Source: a virus
Direction: 5' to 3' (one strand)
Virus record (IMG/VR): IMGVR_UViG_3300003324_000863
Span: 745-64,744 of that record
DNA: 64,000 bases
Within the stretch, counting starts at the first letter, position 1; each line of letters starts with the position of its first letter. Shown here one piece after another: positions 14,895 through 23,362 of the stretch. The notes under the pieces are model-generated. The model had not been told where the DNA came from. It ran no database searches and saw only the letters and a list, made by a program, of their open reading frames with translations. A program made the position numbers and the translations under genes.

Positions 14895-15572
14895 ATGGAT
14901 ACCCCGCAGCCGACCCAGGTCCCGAACGTCACGCTCTTCTGGAGGACTGACGAGCCCCCGAAGGCGAAACAAGCGTTCAAGGACTACCTTGCCCTCGGAC
15001 CCTCCCGCTCGATCGAGCTGCTCTACGAGAGCTACCTGCGGGCCGCTGAGGAGACGGACACCAAGCCCTTCGCCCCACCCGCCACGCTCCGCAAGTGGGC
15101 GACCGAGTTCAACTGGGACCAGCGCCTCACCGAGCAGTCCGAGGCGGCCTCCTATGACGAGGAGATGAACCGCCTGGACCTCATGCGCCTGGAGCACGAG
15201 CACGCGGTGAAGCGGATCGAGGCGTGGGACGAGGTGCAGGAAGAGCACCGCTCCCGCATGGTGGACCTGGGCAATAAGCTCTACTCCCGGATCCTCGAGA
15301 TGCTGGCCCAGCCCATCGTCAAGGATGAGATCGACGAGGATGGGGTCACGGTCATCCGCTACCCGATCAAGTACGCCGCGTCGGATATTGCTCGCTACGT
15401 CGAGGTCATGGACAAGCTCGTGCGCCTGGCCGCCGAGATGGATACCTCCCGGGACAAGACAACGATCATCAGCGAAGAGCAGATCGACGCCGCCGCCCGG
15501 CAGTACGGGGTCCGGCGCGAGGACCTGGTCCGACGGCTGGACGAGATCACCAAGACCCTTACCAAGAAATAA
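14895..15572 (+). CDS. terS: Terminase small subunit (probable)
   Basis: 225 residues. The N-terminal half (KAKQAFKDYLALGPSRSIEL ... LRKWATEFNWDQRLTEQ) matches the HTH-like opening of phage small terminases, with long helices after (LRLEHEHAVKR region) and a basic C-terminal HTH-like end (AARQYGVRREDLVRRL). It would recognise phage DNA and feed it to the large terminase. No SD is visible: TTAAAATTACTATATG suggests the transcript starts almost at the ATG (leaderless). It lies over 8 kb from the large subunit, on the other strand. Confidence 0.65.
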   Translation: MDTPQPTQVPNVTLFWRTDEPPKAKQAFKDYLALGPSRSIELLYESYLRAAEETDTKPFAPPATLRKWATEFNWDQRLTEQSEAASYDEEMNRLDLMRLEHEHAVKRIEAWDEVQEEHRSRMVDLGNKLYSRILEMLAQPIVKDEIDEDGVTVIRYPIKYAASDIARYVEVMDKLVRLAAEMDTSRDKTTIISEEQIDAAARQYGVRREDLVRRLDEITKTLTKK

Positions 15573-15593
15573 GCGCGTAACGCCGGAGGCATC

Positions 15594-15962
15594 GTGGCGA
15601 ACGAGATCTCATACACGATCATCGGCAAGCTCCAGAACGGGGGCTTCACCGACGATCTAGGGACCGTGACCTATGCCTTCGACCAGTCCGCCGAGGGCGC
15701 CTGGCGCAACATCGTGACCGTGACGACCTCCGAAGGAGACATCACCCCGACCGGCATCACCACGGCTGGGTACTGCTTCATAAAGAACCTCGATACGACC
15801 AACTACGTCCAGGTCGGACCCAAGAGCGGGGGCTCCATGGTCGCGTTCACCAAGATCAAGCCGGGCCGCTTCGTGATCCTCCCACTCGATCCGGGGGCGA
15901 CGATTCGGGCCAAGGCCAACACCGCTTCCTGCCTCGTGGACATCCGCATCTGGAATGACTAA
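15594..15962 (+). CDS. Virion-associated beta-sandwich protein (probable)
   Basis: 122 residues from a GTG (VANEISYTIIGKLQNGGFTD). Regular beta-strand alternation with VGPKSGGSMVAF and RFVILPLDPGATIRAKA, the pattern of small phage head or tail decoration proteins. It begins the fibre gene block. Specific role unknown. Confidence 0.6.
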   Translation: MANEISYTIIGKLQNGGFTDDLGTVTYAFDQSAEGAWRNIVTVTTSEGDITPTGITTAGYCFIKNLDTTNYVQVGPKSGGSMVAFTKIKPGRFVILPLDPGATIRAKANTASCLVDIRIWND

Positions 15963-16022
15963 GCGTGCAGAGTGACGAGGACCGTCCATTCGTGAAGGGG
16001 GAACTTCACCTAGGGACGTGCC

Positions 16023-16739
16023 GTGAGCGACTTCACCAGCATCCAGTTCCAGTTCAACAGTAATACGAACGCCAGCCCGACGTGGACCGACCTCATCGGG
16101 GCGAACCACGAGCTGCGCTTCCACGACACGAACACGGCCGGCCTCTCGACCGCCTCAGCCGCGTGGCCCTACGTGACGCGCCCCTCCTCGACCGGCATGG
16201 TGAGCTACGCCTATGGCTATACCGCCGACGCCGTTGGACTCGGGCTCATCGGGTCCGGCGGCGCGCCGACCGCCTGGGCGCGGACGAACTATCTCCAGTA
16301 CCGCTGGCACTGGGACAACACGGGCACCTTCGCCTCGGCTCCCGTCATCACCTGCTACGCCACGACCGCCCACGCGGCGATCACGAGGGGCGACGGCTCC
16401 ATCCTGGGCGGCCATGCGACGGATACCGGCGCGACGGCGAAGAGCTACATCAAGTGCGCCATCTTCGGGCGCGTCGGGAGCGCGGGCGTTCCCGCGGCGG
16501 CACCCGGTGCCGATCCGGTCGTGACCGATGGGACGGTGGGCTCGATCAGCCCGACCGCCGGGGCGAATTGGAGCGGCTGGCAGGGGCTCATGGGGGACAA
16601 CGACTGGCTGACCAGCGTCTTCACGCCCGCGGCGACGACGGCTGATGACCTGTACGAAGAGCTGACCATGTTCGATGGGCCGAACGAGACGCCTGGGGTG
16701 CTGCTGCCCGTTCACAGCTTCAAATACACCTATGCGTAG
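16023..16739 (+). CDS. Tail/virion structural protein, paralogue A
   Basis: 238 residues from GTG 16023. Beta-rich, with LQYRWHWDN and WSGWQGLMGDNDWLTSVFTP. Its neighbour 16749-17471 shares the order of motifs (LRF-D ... AGL ... AWP ... YAY ... NYLQYRWHWD ... SWQGLMG ... LVP), so the pair is a tandem duplication. Probably a fibre or receptor-binding component; a role outside the virion is possible. Confidence 0.65.
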   Translation: MSDFTSIQFQFNSNTNASPTWTDLIGANHELRFHDTNTAGLSTASAAWPYVTRPSSTGMVSYAYGYTADAVGLGLIGSGGAPTAWARTNYLQYRWHWDNTGTFASAPVITCYATTAHAAITRGDGSILGGHATDTGATAKSYIKCAIFGRVGSAGVPAAAPGADPVVTDGTVGSISPTAGANWSGWQGLMGDNDWLTSVFTPAATTADDLYEELTMFDGPNETPGVLLPVHSFKYTYA

Positions 16740-16748
16740 CGGGGACGC

Positions 16749-17471
16749 ATGACCGCGTTCGGCAGCATCACCTTCGAGCCCAATGTCGGATCGCAAGGCT
16801 CGCCCGACTGGAGCCACAACCTCGTCGGGGGCGCCGGGAGCGGCAAGGAGTTGCGCTTCTACGACTCGGACGCGGCCGGCCTCGCAATAGGATCGCTCGC
16901 CTGGCCCTTTATCACGCAGCCGGCGAGCGCTCAGGCGATTCCCTACGCCTACGCCTACACCACGGACACCACCGGCTACGGCGTGCTGGGGAACGGCGGC
17001 AATCCAGCGGCGTTCACCATCAGCAACTACCTGCAATACCGCTGGCACTGGGACGCGGTGGGCACCTTCGCAGCAGCGCCGCTCACGACCTGCTACCACT
17101 CATCACTCCGCACAGACCTCTCACGCGGCGACGGCACGATCCCCGGCGGCGCGGTGCCCGATACGGGCGCGGCAACCGCTCGGAGTTACCTCAAGGGCGC
17201 GGCCTGGGGCGCGGTCGGGACGCCATCGGGTGCGCCGTCCGGTGCGCCGACCGCGACCGATGGATCGACGGGAGCTGTGACCGCGGGTCCGGGCGCGGCC
17301 TGGAGCGCGTGGCAGGGGCTCATGGGCAACATCGACTGGATCGTTGCTGGCTTCACGCCGGCGGGGGCGGCGGCCAACTGGTGGAACGTCATGCTCGAGA
17401 TGTTCCTCGGTCCAACCATCACGCCCGGCGAGCTGGTCCCGATCCTCTCGCTCAAGTTCACGTTCACGTGA
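16749..17471 (+). CDS. Tail/virion structural protein, paralogue B
   Basis: 240 residues. Diverged duplicate of the gene just upstream: ELRFYDSDAAGLAIGSLAWP corresponds to LRFHDTNTAGLSTASAAWP, then NYLQYRWHWDAVGTF and SAWQGLMGNIDWI. A Gly/Pro/Ala-rich linker (GTPSGAPSGAPTATDGSTGA) is specific to this copy. Probably part of the adsorption apparatus. Confidence 0.65.
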   Translation: MTAFGSITFEPNVGSQGSPDWSHNLVGGAGSGKELRFYDSDAAGLAIGSLAWPFITQPASAQAIPYAYAYTTDTTGYGVLGNGGNPAAFTISNYLQYRWHWDAVGTFAAAPLTTCYHSSLRTDLSRGDGTIPGGAVPDTGAATARSYLKGAAWGAVGTPSGAPSGAPTATDGSTGAVTAGPGAAWSAWQGLMGNIDWIVAGFTPAGAAANWWNVMLEMFLGPTITPGELVPILSLKFTFT

Positions 17472-17478
17472 GGCAGGA

Positions 17479-18180
17479 ATGACGCACATCCTCTCCGGTA
17501 TGCAGGACGCCATCTGGGCCAATCGGGTCTACGCTCGGCCGCAGGCGATCATGGCGCGCGCGAATGGGCAGTCCTTCTGGGCTGCGCGCTTCCGTGACCG
17601 GGTGGACCTCTACGAGTGGGACTGCCCGTGGGAGGAAATCCCGAAGGCCACGAAGAAGACGATGGTCGAGTTGCGCCTGTGCTGCCCCAACGGCCGGGTC
17701 CTGCCCCTCGGGGCCGAGCCGGCACCGGGCGCGGGAAGACGGATCGACTTCGGGGAGCGCTTCTTTCAGTTCAAGGTCGCAGCCGTGACGACGGGAGCCA
17801 TGCGCGGGGTGAGCAGCATCGTCGATCTCATGAGTGGCCGACAGAGTCCCATGCAGCTCCAGGGCCACGTCATCGGCTTCATCGACGGCGTAAATGGAGA
17901 GTGCATCCTCCATGCGTGGGAGCCGCCGTGGAAGGTGAGCTACGAGGAGCAGTACGACGACTCGCGCCCCCAGGACTTCCAGGCCCCGGCGAACGATGGG
18001 AGTGGGGGCGTCGTGTGGCTCCCCAGGAAGACCATCGTTGAGCGCCATCCTGGCGTCACTCGGGAAGGGATGCGCTGCCGGATCGAGGCATTGACCGGGA
18101 AGGAGATTCGGATCGTGGGCTACCAGGACAACGTCTTGACCCGGCTCAGCCAGGACGTGCTCGGGATCAGGGCGGACTAG
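17479..18180 (+). CDS. Tail-associated hypothetical protein
   Basis: 233 residues from ATG 17479 (MTHILSGMQDAIWANRVYAR), chosen over a longer reading that overlaps the previous gene. Mixed alpha/beta, with LYEWDCPWEEIPKATKKTMV and a Cys pair. Order between the paralogues and fibre genes suggests a baseplate or fibre-base role; no family recognised. Confidence 0.58.
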   Translation: MTHILSGMQDAIWANRVYARPQAIMARANGQSFWAARFRDRVDLYEWDCPWEEIPKATKKTMVELRLCCPNGRVLPLGAEPAPGAGRRIDFGERFFQFKVAAVTTGAMRGVSSIVDLMSGRQSPMQLQGHVIGFIDGVNGECILHAWEPPWKVSYEEQYDDSRPQDFQAPANDGSGGVVWLPRKTIVERHPGVTREGMRCRIEALTGKEIRIVGYQDNVLTRLSQDVLGIRAD

Positions 18181-18184
18181 GCTC

Positions 18185-19132
18185 GTGAGTACCGAGAAGC
18201 TGATCCTCAGCTACGTCACCAACCCGAACACCGACACGCCCGACACGACGCTCAACAACGGCGGGACGCTGACTTCGGGGGCGACCTCGCTCACCGTGAA
18301 CACGCTCCCCGCCGGCGTCTCGGCCGCCCAGTTCCGCATCAAGATCGACGACGAAATTCTGCTCGTGACGGCCATCGGCGGGACCGGCAACAAGACGTGG
18401 ACGGTGACGAGGGGCGTGGAGGGCACGTCTGCCGCCTCACACGTTGACGGGAGCAACGTCTACATCATCCCGACGCCGGGTGGGTTCCTCCAGTGGCTCC
18501 AGGACACGATCCTCGGATCGACCGCCCCCGCTGATCCAGGGAATGCTGCGTCCAACGGGTCCGGCACCGAAGTCGCGCGGGCGAACCATGTCCACCGCGG
18601 CGGCCTGGTGCTGTTGGAGCAGCACACCGCGTCCACGTCGGCCTCGCTCGACTTCACGACGTGCATCACCGCGACCTACGACGAGTACCTCTTCGAGCTC
18701 CTGAACCTGATCCCCGCCACGAACAACGTCAATCTCTGGCTGCGCATGTCGACAGACGGCGGGGCGACCTACGACTCGGGGACCAACTACGGGTGGTCCG
18801 TCAACCGGTTCAGCAGCGGTGGTGGGGCGTTCTCGGGCGGCAACAGCGGACAGGCATCAATCGTCATCGACGGCGGCGGGGCCGGAGACAAGGTATCGAA
18901 CAGCAGCAACTACGGCATCTCCGGCTCGCTGCGGCTCTTCTCCCCCTCGAGCACGAGCCTGTACAAAGCCGCCTCCTGGCAAACCAATATGTTCTCAGCC
19001 GCATCCTCCATCCAGCCAGCGTATGGGGGCGGCTTCTACCTGTCGACGACGGCGGTCAACGCCGTCCGGTTCCTCTTCAGCAGTGGCAACATCACGTCCG
19101 GGATCGTCCGTGCATTCGGCGTGATGAAGTAG
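18185..19132 (+). CDS. Tail fibre / receptor-binding protein (probable)
   Basis: 315 residues from GTG 18185. The N-terminal beta region (SGATSLTVNTLPAGVSAAQF ... DEILLVTAIGGTGNKTWTVT) is a common phage baseplate/fibre motif, followed by a linker (ANHVHRGG) and a Ser/Gly/Asn-rich C-terminal beta domain (SGGGAFSGGNSGQASIVIDG) as in carbohydrate-binding fibre tips. Likely contacts the host surface. Confidence 0.68.
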   Translation: MSTEKLILSYVTNPNTDTPDTTLNNGGTLTSGATSLTVNTLPAGVSAAQFRIKIDDEILLVTAIGGTGNKTWTVTRGVEGTSAASHVDGSNVYIIPTPGGFLQWLQDTILGSTAPADPGNAASNGSGTEVARANHVHRGGLVLLEQHTASTSASLDFTTCITATYDEYLFELLNLIPATNNVNLWLRMSTDGGATYDSGTNYGWSVNRFSSGGGAFSGGNSGQASIVIDGGGAGDKVSNSSNYGISGSLRLFSPSSTSLYKAASWQTNMFSAASSIQPAYGGGFYLSTTAVNAVRFLFSSGNITSGIVRAFGVMK

Positions 19133-19135
19133 CCG

Positions 19136-20521
19136 ATGTTCGGCTCCCGCTTCGGCAGTATTCGCGCCCGCCTCGGCCTCTCCCGTCTTGGGGCGCTTCC
19201 AGGCGGCCTTCCCTTCCGCGAGGCCGCGCTCCGCTTCCATCTCGACCTCAAGACCGTGCATTCGGCTGTCCGCTTCAACCTGGCGAAGACGAAGGACGCG
19301 GCGACCCGGTTCCAGCTCAAGAAGACGGCGGACGTTGCCGAGCGCTTCAAGCTCCAAGCCCAGGGCTACAAGGACGTCGCCACACGGGTCGCCTTCACCC
19401 TCGCTGGCGGTCCGACCACCGCCAACATCCTCTACTTCCGCAACCAGGCGCAGCGCTCCGACCTGGTGCCGACCGCCGGGACGCACTCTGGCCTTTCCGC
19501 GTCGGTCGCCAACAGCGGCAGCCCCTTCGAGGACCGGATGCTGAGTCCGCAGAAAGGGCCGAGCGGTGGGCAGACGAGCTTCGCGATCTTCTCGACGACC
19601 GGGACACGGAACTTCTACATGGCGCGCGGGACGAGTGGGCCGCTCAAAGCGCAGCATGTGAACGCGGGCAACTGGATCACCGGGGTCGGCCAGAAGGTCG
19701 GCAACACCTTCATCGAGATGGCGAGTTGCGATGCGATCTACATCTGGCGGCCGTCCACGAGCAGCGTCGTCGCCACCATCCGTTCGAGCCTCGGCAACGC
19801 CAGTTCCCCACCGAACGACAACGCCGAAGATTGGTACATCAACGTCTACACCGGCCTGAACGGCGGCGCGGGGCCAGCGTTCGATACGCAGGATGGCGAC
19901 GTGCTGGTGTGGGAGGTCTGGTTCTCCGGCTCCTACGCGGTCACCACCGGCAACACGACCTTCTTCTTCAACGGGTCCGATGCCTCGAAGGCGAACCGGG
20001 CAGCCGTCAGCGACGCCGCGTCGTATATCCGGGCCCCGCAGGCCCTCCAGTTCATCAATCCCTCTGATGCCCACATGCGCTTCAAGATGTGGGTTGGGCC
20101 GAAGTGGCGCGACACGCAGATGCTCGTCTGGCTGCGCCTCGGGGGCTACGCCTTCGCGACCATCCGGACGAACCTGGCGCAGTTCTTCTTTCGCGAGACG
20201 TCGATGCGCGTGGAGCTGCGGCCGGGGAACGTGCTCGTCGACGCGGCCATGCGCGCGGTCTATCGTCCGCTGGCCTTCAAGGACCCACAGCTCCGGTTCA
20301 ACGTTCCCACCTGGACCTACCGGGATGCCGGGCTGCGGATCGCGCTCCAGATTCTCAGTGCCATCAAGGATGCACAGATGCGCTGCAACCTGATCCAACC
20401 CACCTTTCAGGAGCCTACCGTGCGGTTCCAGCTTCAGGAAGAGACGTTCCAGGGGCTGGCCCTCCTGGATGAGACCACGGGGCTGCCGATCTGGCAGAAG
20501 ACCCAAGCGAGTGACTTCTGA
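19136..20521 (+). CDS. Fibre protein with short tandem (K/R)DxxxRF repeats
   Basis: 461 residues. Two arrays of about 14-residue repeats of the form (Y/F)-(K/R)-D-x-x-x-R-(F/L)-x-L: near the start FREAALRFHLDLKTVHSAVR and KDAATRFQLKKTADVAERF, and at the end AFKDPQLRFNVPTWTYRDAG and AIKDAQMRCNL. Between them is a jelly-roll-like domain of about 200 residues with GNTTFFFNGS. Such repeats usually form a fibrous shaft. Stop and next ATG overlap (TGATG). The same repeat appears at the end of the next gene. Confidence 0.7.
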   Translation: MFGSRFGSIRARLGLSRLGALPGGLPFREAALRFHLDLKTVHSAVRFNLAKTKDAATRFQLKKTADVAERFKLQAQGYKDVATRVAFTLAGGPTTANILYFRNQAQRSDLVPTAGTHSGLSASVANSGSPFEDRMLSPQKGPSGGQTSFAIFSTTGTRNFYMARGTSGPLKAQHVNAGNWITGVGQKVGNTFIEMASCDAIYIWRPSTSSVVATIRSSLGNASSPPNDNAEDWYINVYTGLNGGAGPAFDTQDGDVLVWEVWFSGSYAVTTGNTTFFFNGSDASKANRAAVSDAASYIRAPQALQFINPSDAHMRFKMWVGPKWRDTQMLVWLRLGGYAFATIRTNLAQFFFRETSMRVELRPGNVLVDAAMRAVYRPLAFKDPQLRFNVPTWTYRDAGLRIALQILSAIKDAQMRCNLIQPTFQEPTVRFQLQEETFQGLALLDETTGLPIWQKTQASDF

Positions 20522-21576
20522 TGGGACAGCCGTACAACTACGTCGATGCCGTCCAGGCCCGACTCCTGGTCAGCCCGAACAACTACATCGCCGGCCCGTG
20601 GGGATCGGTCTCGCATCCGGCGCATCCCATCGTGGGTGGGGATGAGCGCGACTTCTTCGTGGCCAATGGCTCGTCATTCCGACCGACCGAATGGATGCTC
20701 GCGCGTCATGCGCCGTTCATTGCGAACACCTACTGGGTGTTGACGATCTCCCACCGGAGCTTCTGGGACCTGATTCTCCGCGAGCAGATCAACCCGCTCC
20801 TCGACTCGCCTCCATGCCCTTTCCGGGACGTGTGGCGCACCTTCTGGTCAGAACCAGAGTACTTCTCCTTTTACGCAGGGATCATCAGCAGCCTCTGCCC
20901 GGTGATCCTCTCGCCAGCAGACGGGTTCGACTCCCACTGTATCCATCATCACAGCACCGACATGCACCATTTCCTCGCGAATTTCCACTTCGAGTATCTG
21001 TTCAACCGCACCCCGACGAACCAGATCGAATGTCAGGTCACGATGTACGGGGACCCGGACTGCCCGGGGGAAAGTCCCGTCACGCCCGAGGGTGGCCCCC
21101 TCGCGACGCCGACGCTCTCGACGCAGGTCACGAATGCGACGGTGGGCATCAACACGCCCTTCCGGGACACGATCACGCTCGGCGGCGGCAACCGGCCGAC
21201 GGGCACGATCACGGTCACGCTCTATCTGAACGGCGCGCCGATCAGCCAGGAGACGATCCCCATCTCGGGGAACGGTACCTACGCGAGCGGTCTGATCCAG
21301 GCGGCGGTCGGGAGCGTCTACAGCTACTCGGCCTATTACTCCGGCGATGCGCGCAACAACCCGGTGACGATGGGCTACGGCGACCCGCACGAGCAGACCA
21401 CCGTCGTGCAGCACGACCAGATCGGCTACAAGGACGTCCAGCTCCGCATGCACGTCCAGCCGCTGTGCTATGAGGACGTAGGGCTCCGGGCGAACGTCTC
21501 GCCCGTTCATCCGGGGATCGGCCACTACCAGCCGAGCGATGGATCGCGGATCAAGTACAAACGGACGCATCCATGA
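20521..21576 (+). CDS. Virion protein with Ig-like domain and fibre repeat
   Basis: 351 residues. The N-terminal 180 residues contain many aromatic and His residues (FDSHCIHHHSTDMHHFLANF). An Ig-like domain follows: TPTLSTQVTNATVGINTPFR ... GTITVTLYLNGAPISQ ... GSVYSYSAYYSGDARNNPV. The C-terminus repeats the YKDVQLRMHVQPLCYEDVGL motif of the upstream fibre. Likely part of the adhesion structure. Confidence 0.68.
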   Translation: MGQPYNYVDAVQARLLVSPNNYIAGPWGSVSHPAHPIVGGDERDFFVANGSSFRPTEWMLARHAPFIANTYWVLTISHRSFWDLILREQINPLLDSPPCPFRDVWRTFWSEPEYFSFYAGIISSLCPVILSPADGFDSHCIHHHSTDMHHFLANFHFEYLFNRTPTNQIECQVTMYGDPDCPGESPVTPEGGPLATPTLSTQVTNATVGINTPFRDTITLGGGNRPTGTITVTLYLNGAPISQETIPISGNGTYASGLIQAAVGSVYSYSAYYSGDARNNPVTMGYGDPHEQTTVVQHDQIGYKDVQLRMHVQPLCYEDVGLRANVSPVHPGIGHYQPSDGSRIKYKRTHP

Positions 21577-22433
21577 CGCGGATGCAGCGTGGGGACGTCG
21601 CGATCGGCGGCGGGCTCGGCTACGACGAGGTCATCACCAAGGTCGCCGAGTGGGAGCAGTACCTCCAGGCTTACGATGACGCCCACCTGGACAACCCCAT
21701 CCTTATCGACAACCCGATGCTGGTATCGGGGGCGACGTTCTCCCCCTCAGGGCACCTGTATCTCTCATGCGCTGACCCGACCCAGAACTCGGACTACGAC
21801 CCCCATGGCATCGTGTGGCTTCCCAAGGCTCATGCGGGCGCGCAGCTCGCCGTCCTTATTGCCCGAGTCGGGGATACGCTCGAGCTGTGGGAGTACGACT
21901 CGACACTGAACGATCCCGTCACGGTCCATACCGGTCTCGACGTCGATCCTGGATGGAACCGGAAGACCTACACCCATCTCGACTGTCTCTCGGACGGCCG
22001 CACGATCTACTACACCACGCAGGGGAAGACGATCTTCCGCTACCACCTGGACGACGGGCAGCTCACCCCGTTCACGCAGCTCGGGCCTGAGGCGCACCAC
22101 ATCTACGCCGACCTCAAGATCGTCCAGAAGACCGGCCGGGTCCTGGTGGCGATGACCTCGACCGGGCATGGGCCCCGGAACGCCGTGTGTTTCGACTCGA
22201 ACGGCACCTCGCTCTGGCATGACGAGATCAACCCGCCCGGCGCGTACAACATCTGGAAGCGGCTTATCGCCGATGGCTCGCTCGTCAATGACGTCGCCCA
22301 GGGGGTGCCGGAGGGGAAGTTCGAGGTGTCCCTGGCGCCTGGAGTTGCGGGGGTCGGGAACAATGCCGAGGTGTTCAGTCTCGCGTGCTGGCTCCAGGGC
22401 ACGTTCGGAGCCCACATCACCGTGCTCGGTTAA
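21573..22433 (+). CDS. Beta-propeller-like virion protein
   Basis: 286 residues, overlapping the previous gene by ATGA. Repeating units such as MLVSGATFSPSGHLYLSCAD, HLDCLSDGRTIYYTTQGKTI and KTGRVLVAMTSTGHGPRNAV read like short beta-propeller blades. Probably a tail-tip or receptor-binding component. The stop codon lies inside the palindrome at 22430-22442. Confidence 0.6.
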   Translation: MTRMQRGDVAIGGGLGYDEVITKVAEWEQYLQAYDDAHLDNPILIDNPMLVSGATFSPSGHLYLSCADPTQNSDYDPHGIVWLPKAHAGAQLAVLIARVGDTLELWEYDSTLNDPVTVHTGLDVDPGWNRKTYTHLDCLSDGRTIYYTTQGKTIFRYHLDDGQLTPFTQLGPEAHHIYADLKIVQKTGRVLVAMTSTGHGPRNAVCFDSNGTSLWHDEINPPGAYNIWKRLIADGSLVNDVAQGVPEGKFEVSLAPGVAGVGNNAEVFSLACWLQGTFGAHITVLG

Positions 22434-22454
22434 GCGGCTTAATCACCGTATACT
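22430..22454 (+). promoter_or_regulatory. Operator TTAAGCGGCTTAA overlapping a promoter
   Basis: A 13-bp palindrome (22430-22442) followed by TCACCG and a TATACT -10 box (22449-22454). The GGCTTAATC element before TATACT is shared with 23085 and 24913. The leader then forms a stem AAGGGGA ... TTCCCCTT before the start at 22491, so promoter - hairpin - gene is repeated here. Confidence 0.6.
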
Positions 22455-22490
22455 TTAGAGAGAAGGGGAGACCGACCACCGGAGTTCCCC

Positions 22491-23066
22491 TTGCCGCGTG
22501 TCTATACGAGTAGGGTCAAGTTCACAGCTGGCCTCGAGCTGGAGAACGCCGTCCAAAACCATACCGCGAAGGTCACCCTGACCGACGCGCAGATCAAGGC
22601 GCTCCCGACGACGCCGGTGGTGGTGGTGCCTGCGCCGGGGGCTGGGAAGATGATCTTGCCGGCGACGGCGTTGCTCCGGGTGCAATTCCCATCGGCTCCA
22701 TCTGGCGGGTATAGCGGGATCGACACCGACTTTGCGGCCATCTATCTGCAATACCAGGCCGGGCAGCAGATCGCCGCTGGGGTCATGAACCAGAACTCCC
22801 AGTTCACCATGCAGAACCTCAATACGCTTCTTGGCGTCGGCGGGGCGACCGACGACACCTGGGCGCTGATCCAGGTGAGCACCATCAACAATGCGGCCGC
22901 CGCGATCACCGCATTCGGTTCGCCCGTCATCGCGGATGGCGGGTCGCCGGTCGACAAGGCCATCGTCATCGCCGGGAACGACAACGTCGCCAGCGCCTGG
23001 ACCGGCGGCGACCCGGCGAACAGCCTGAAGGTCACGGTCGTCTATCTGGTGCTGGACCTGTCCTGA
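22491..23066 (+). CDS. Conserved virion beta-sandwich protein
   Basis: 191 residues from a TTG (MPRVYTSRVKFTAGLELENA). VTLTDAQIKALPTTPVVVVP and APGAGKMILPATALLRVQFP belong to a phage structural-protein pattern I recall ('...ALPTTP.. VPAPGAGK...'), with strands and a C-terminal NSLKVTVVYLVLDLS. Probably attached to the capsid or tail; exact role unknown. Has its own promoter and leader hairpin. Confidence 0.65.
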   Translation: MPRVYTSRVKFTAGLELENAVQNHTAKVTLTDAQIKALPTTPVVVVPAPGAGKMILPATALLRVQFPSAPSGGYSGIDTDFAAIYLQYQAGQQIAAGVMNQNSQFTMQNLNTLLGVGGATDDTWALIQVSTINNAAAAITAFGSPVIADGGSPVDKAIVIAGNDNVASAWTGGDPANSLKVTVVYLVLDLS

Positions 23067-23084
23067 CCTGGGAACTGCGAGTCC

Positions 23085-23102
23085 GGCTTAATCTGCTATA
23101 CT
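23085..23102 (+). promoter_or_regulatory. Promoter GGCTTAATCTGCTATACT
   Basis: GGCTTAA, 5 bp, TATACT, then AAGGACACACC and a stem-loop GGACC ... GGTCC (23117-23145) with a TTTGTCTA tail. The mirror copy on the minus strand at 24896-24913 differs at one base in the 18-bp core. No standard -35 box at 17 bp. Confidence 0.65.
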
Positions 23103-23116
23103 AAGGACACACCAGA

Positions 23117-23152
23117 GGACCGAGGGCCGGGCGCGAGTCCGGTCCTTTGTCT
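23117..23152 (+). terminator. Leader stem-loop with TTTGTC tail
   Basis: GGACC ... GGTCC stem with inner GGGCC/GAGTCC pairs, then TTTGTC. It sits between promoter and gene rather than after a gene, so it may attenuate or stabilise the transcript. Very similar sequence at 11577-11594 (minus). Confidence 0.45.
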
Positions 23153-23176
23153 ACCCTGCTTCGGAGAGATCCTCCC

Positions 23177-23362
23177 GTGATCGCCTTGCTTCCCCTTGCC
23201 CTCGCCGCGCTCCTCTTCCGACGGCCTACCCAGCGTCGGGTGGCGCTCCTGAAGATGGCGGCGGCGGGAGTCCTATCCGTGTCCGCAGCTCGGGATCTAC
23301 AGGAATGCCGCAGTACTGGCAGCTCACCCCGGCCCAGTCCCCGGTCAGTGACGTGTCCGTGA
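23177..23362 (+). CDS. Possible small membrane protein overlapping terL antisense
   Basis: 61 residues from GTG 23177 (VIALLPLALAALLFRRPTQR), with GGAGAG upstream: one short membrane segment with a basic tail. It follows the 23085 promoter and leader. The second half overlaps the end of terL on the other strand, which lowers confidence; only the first 50 bases are free of it. Confidence 0.35.
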   Translation: MIALLPLALAALLFRRPTQRRVALLKMAAAGVLSVSAARDLQECRSTGSSPRPSPRSVTCP

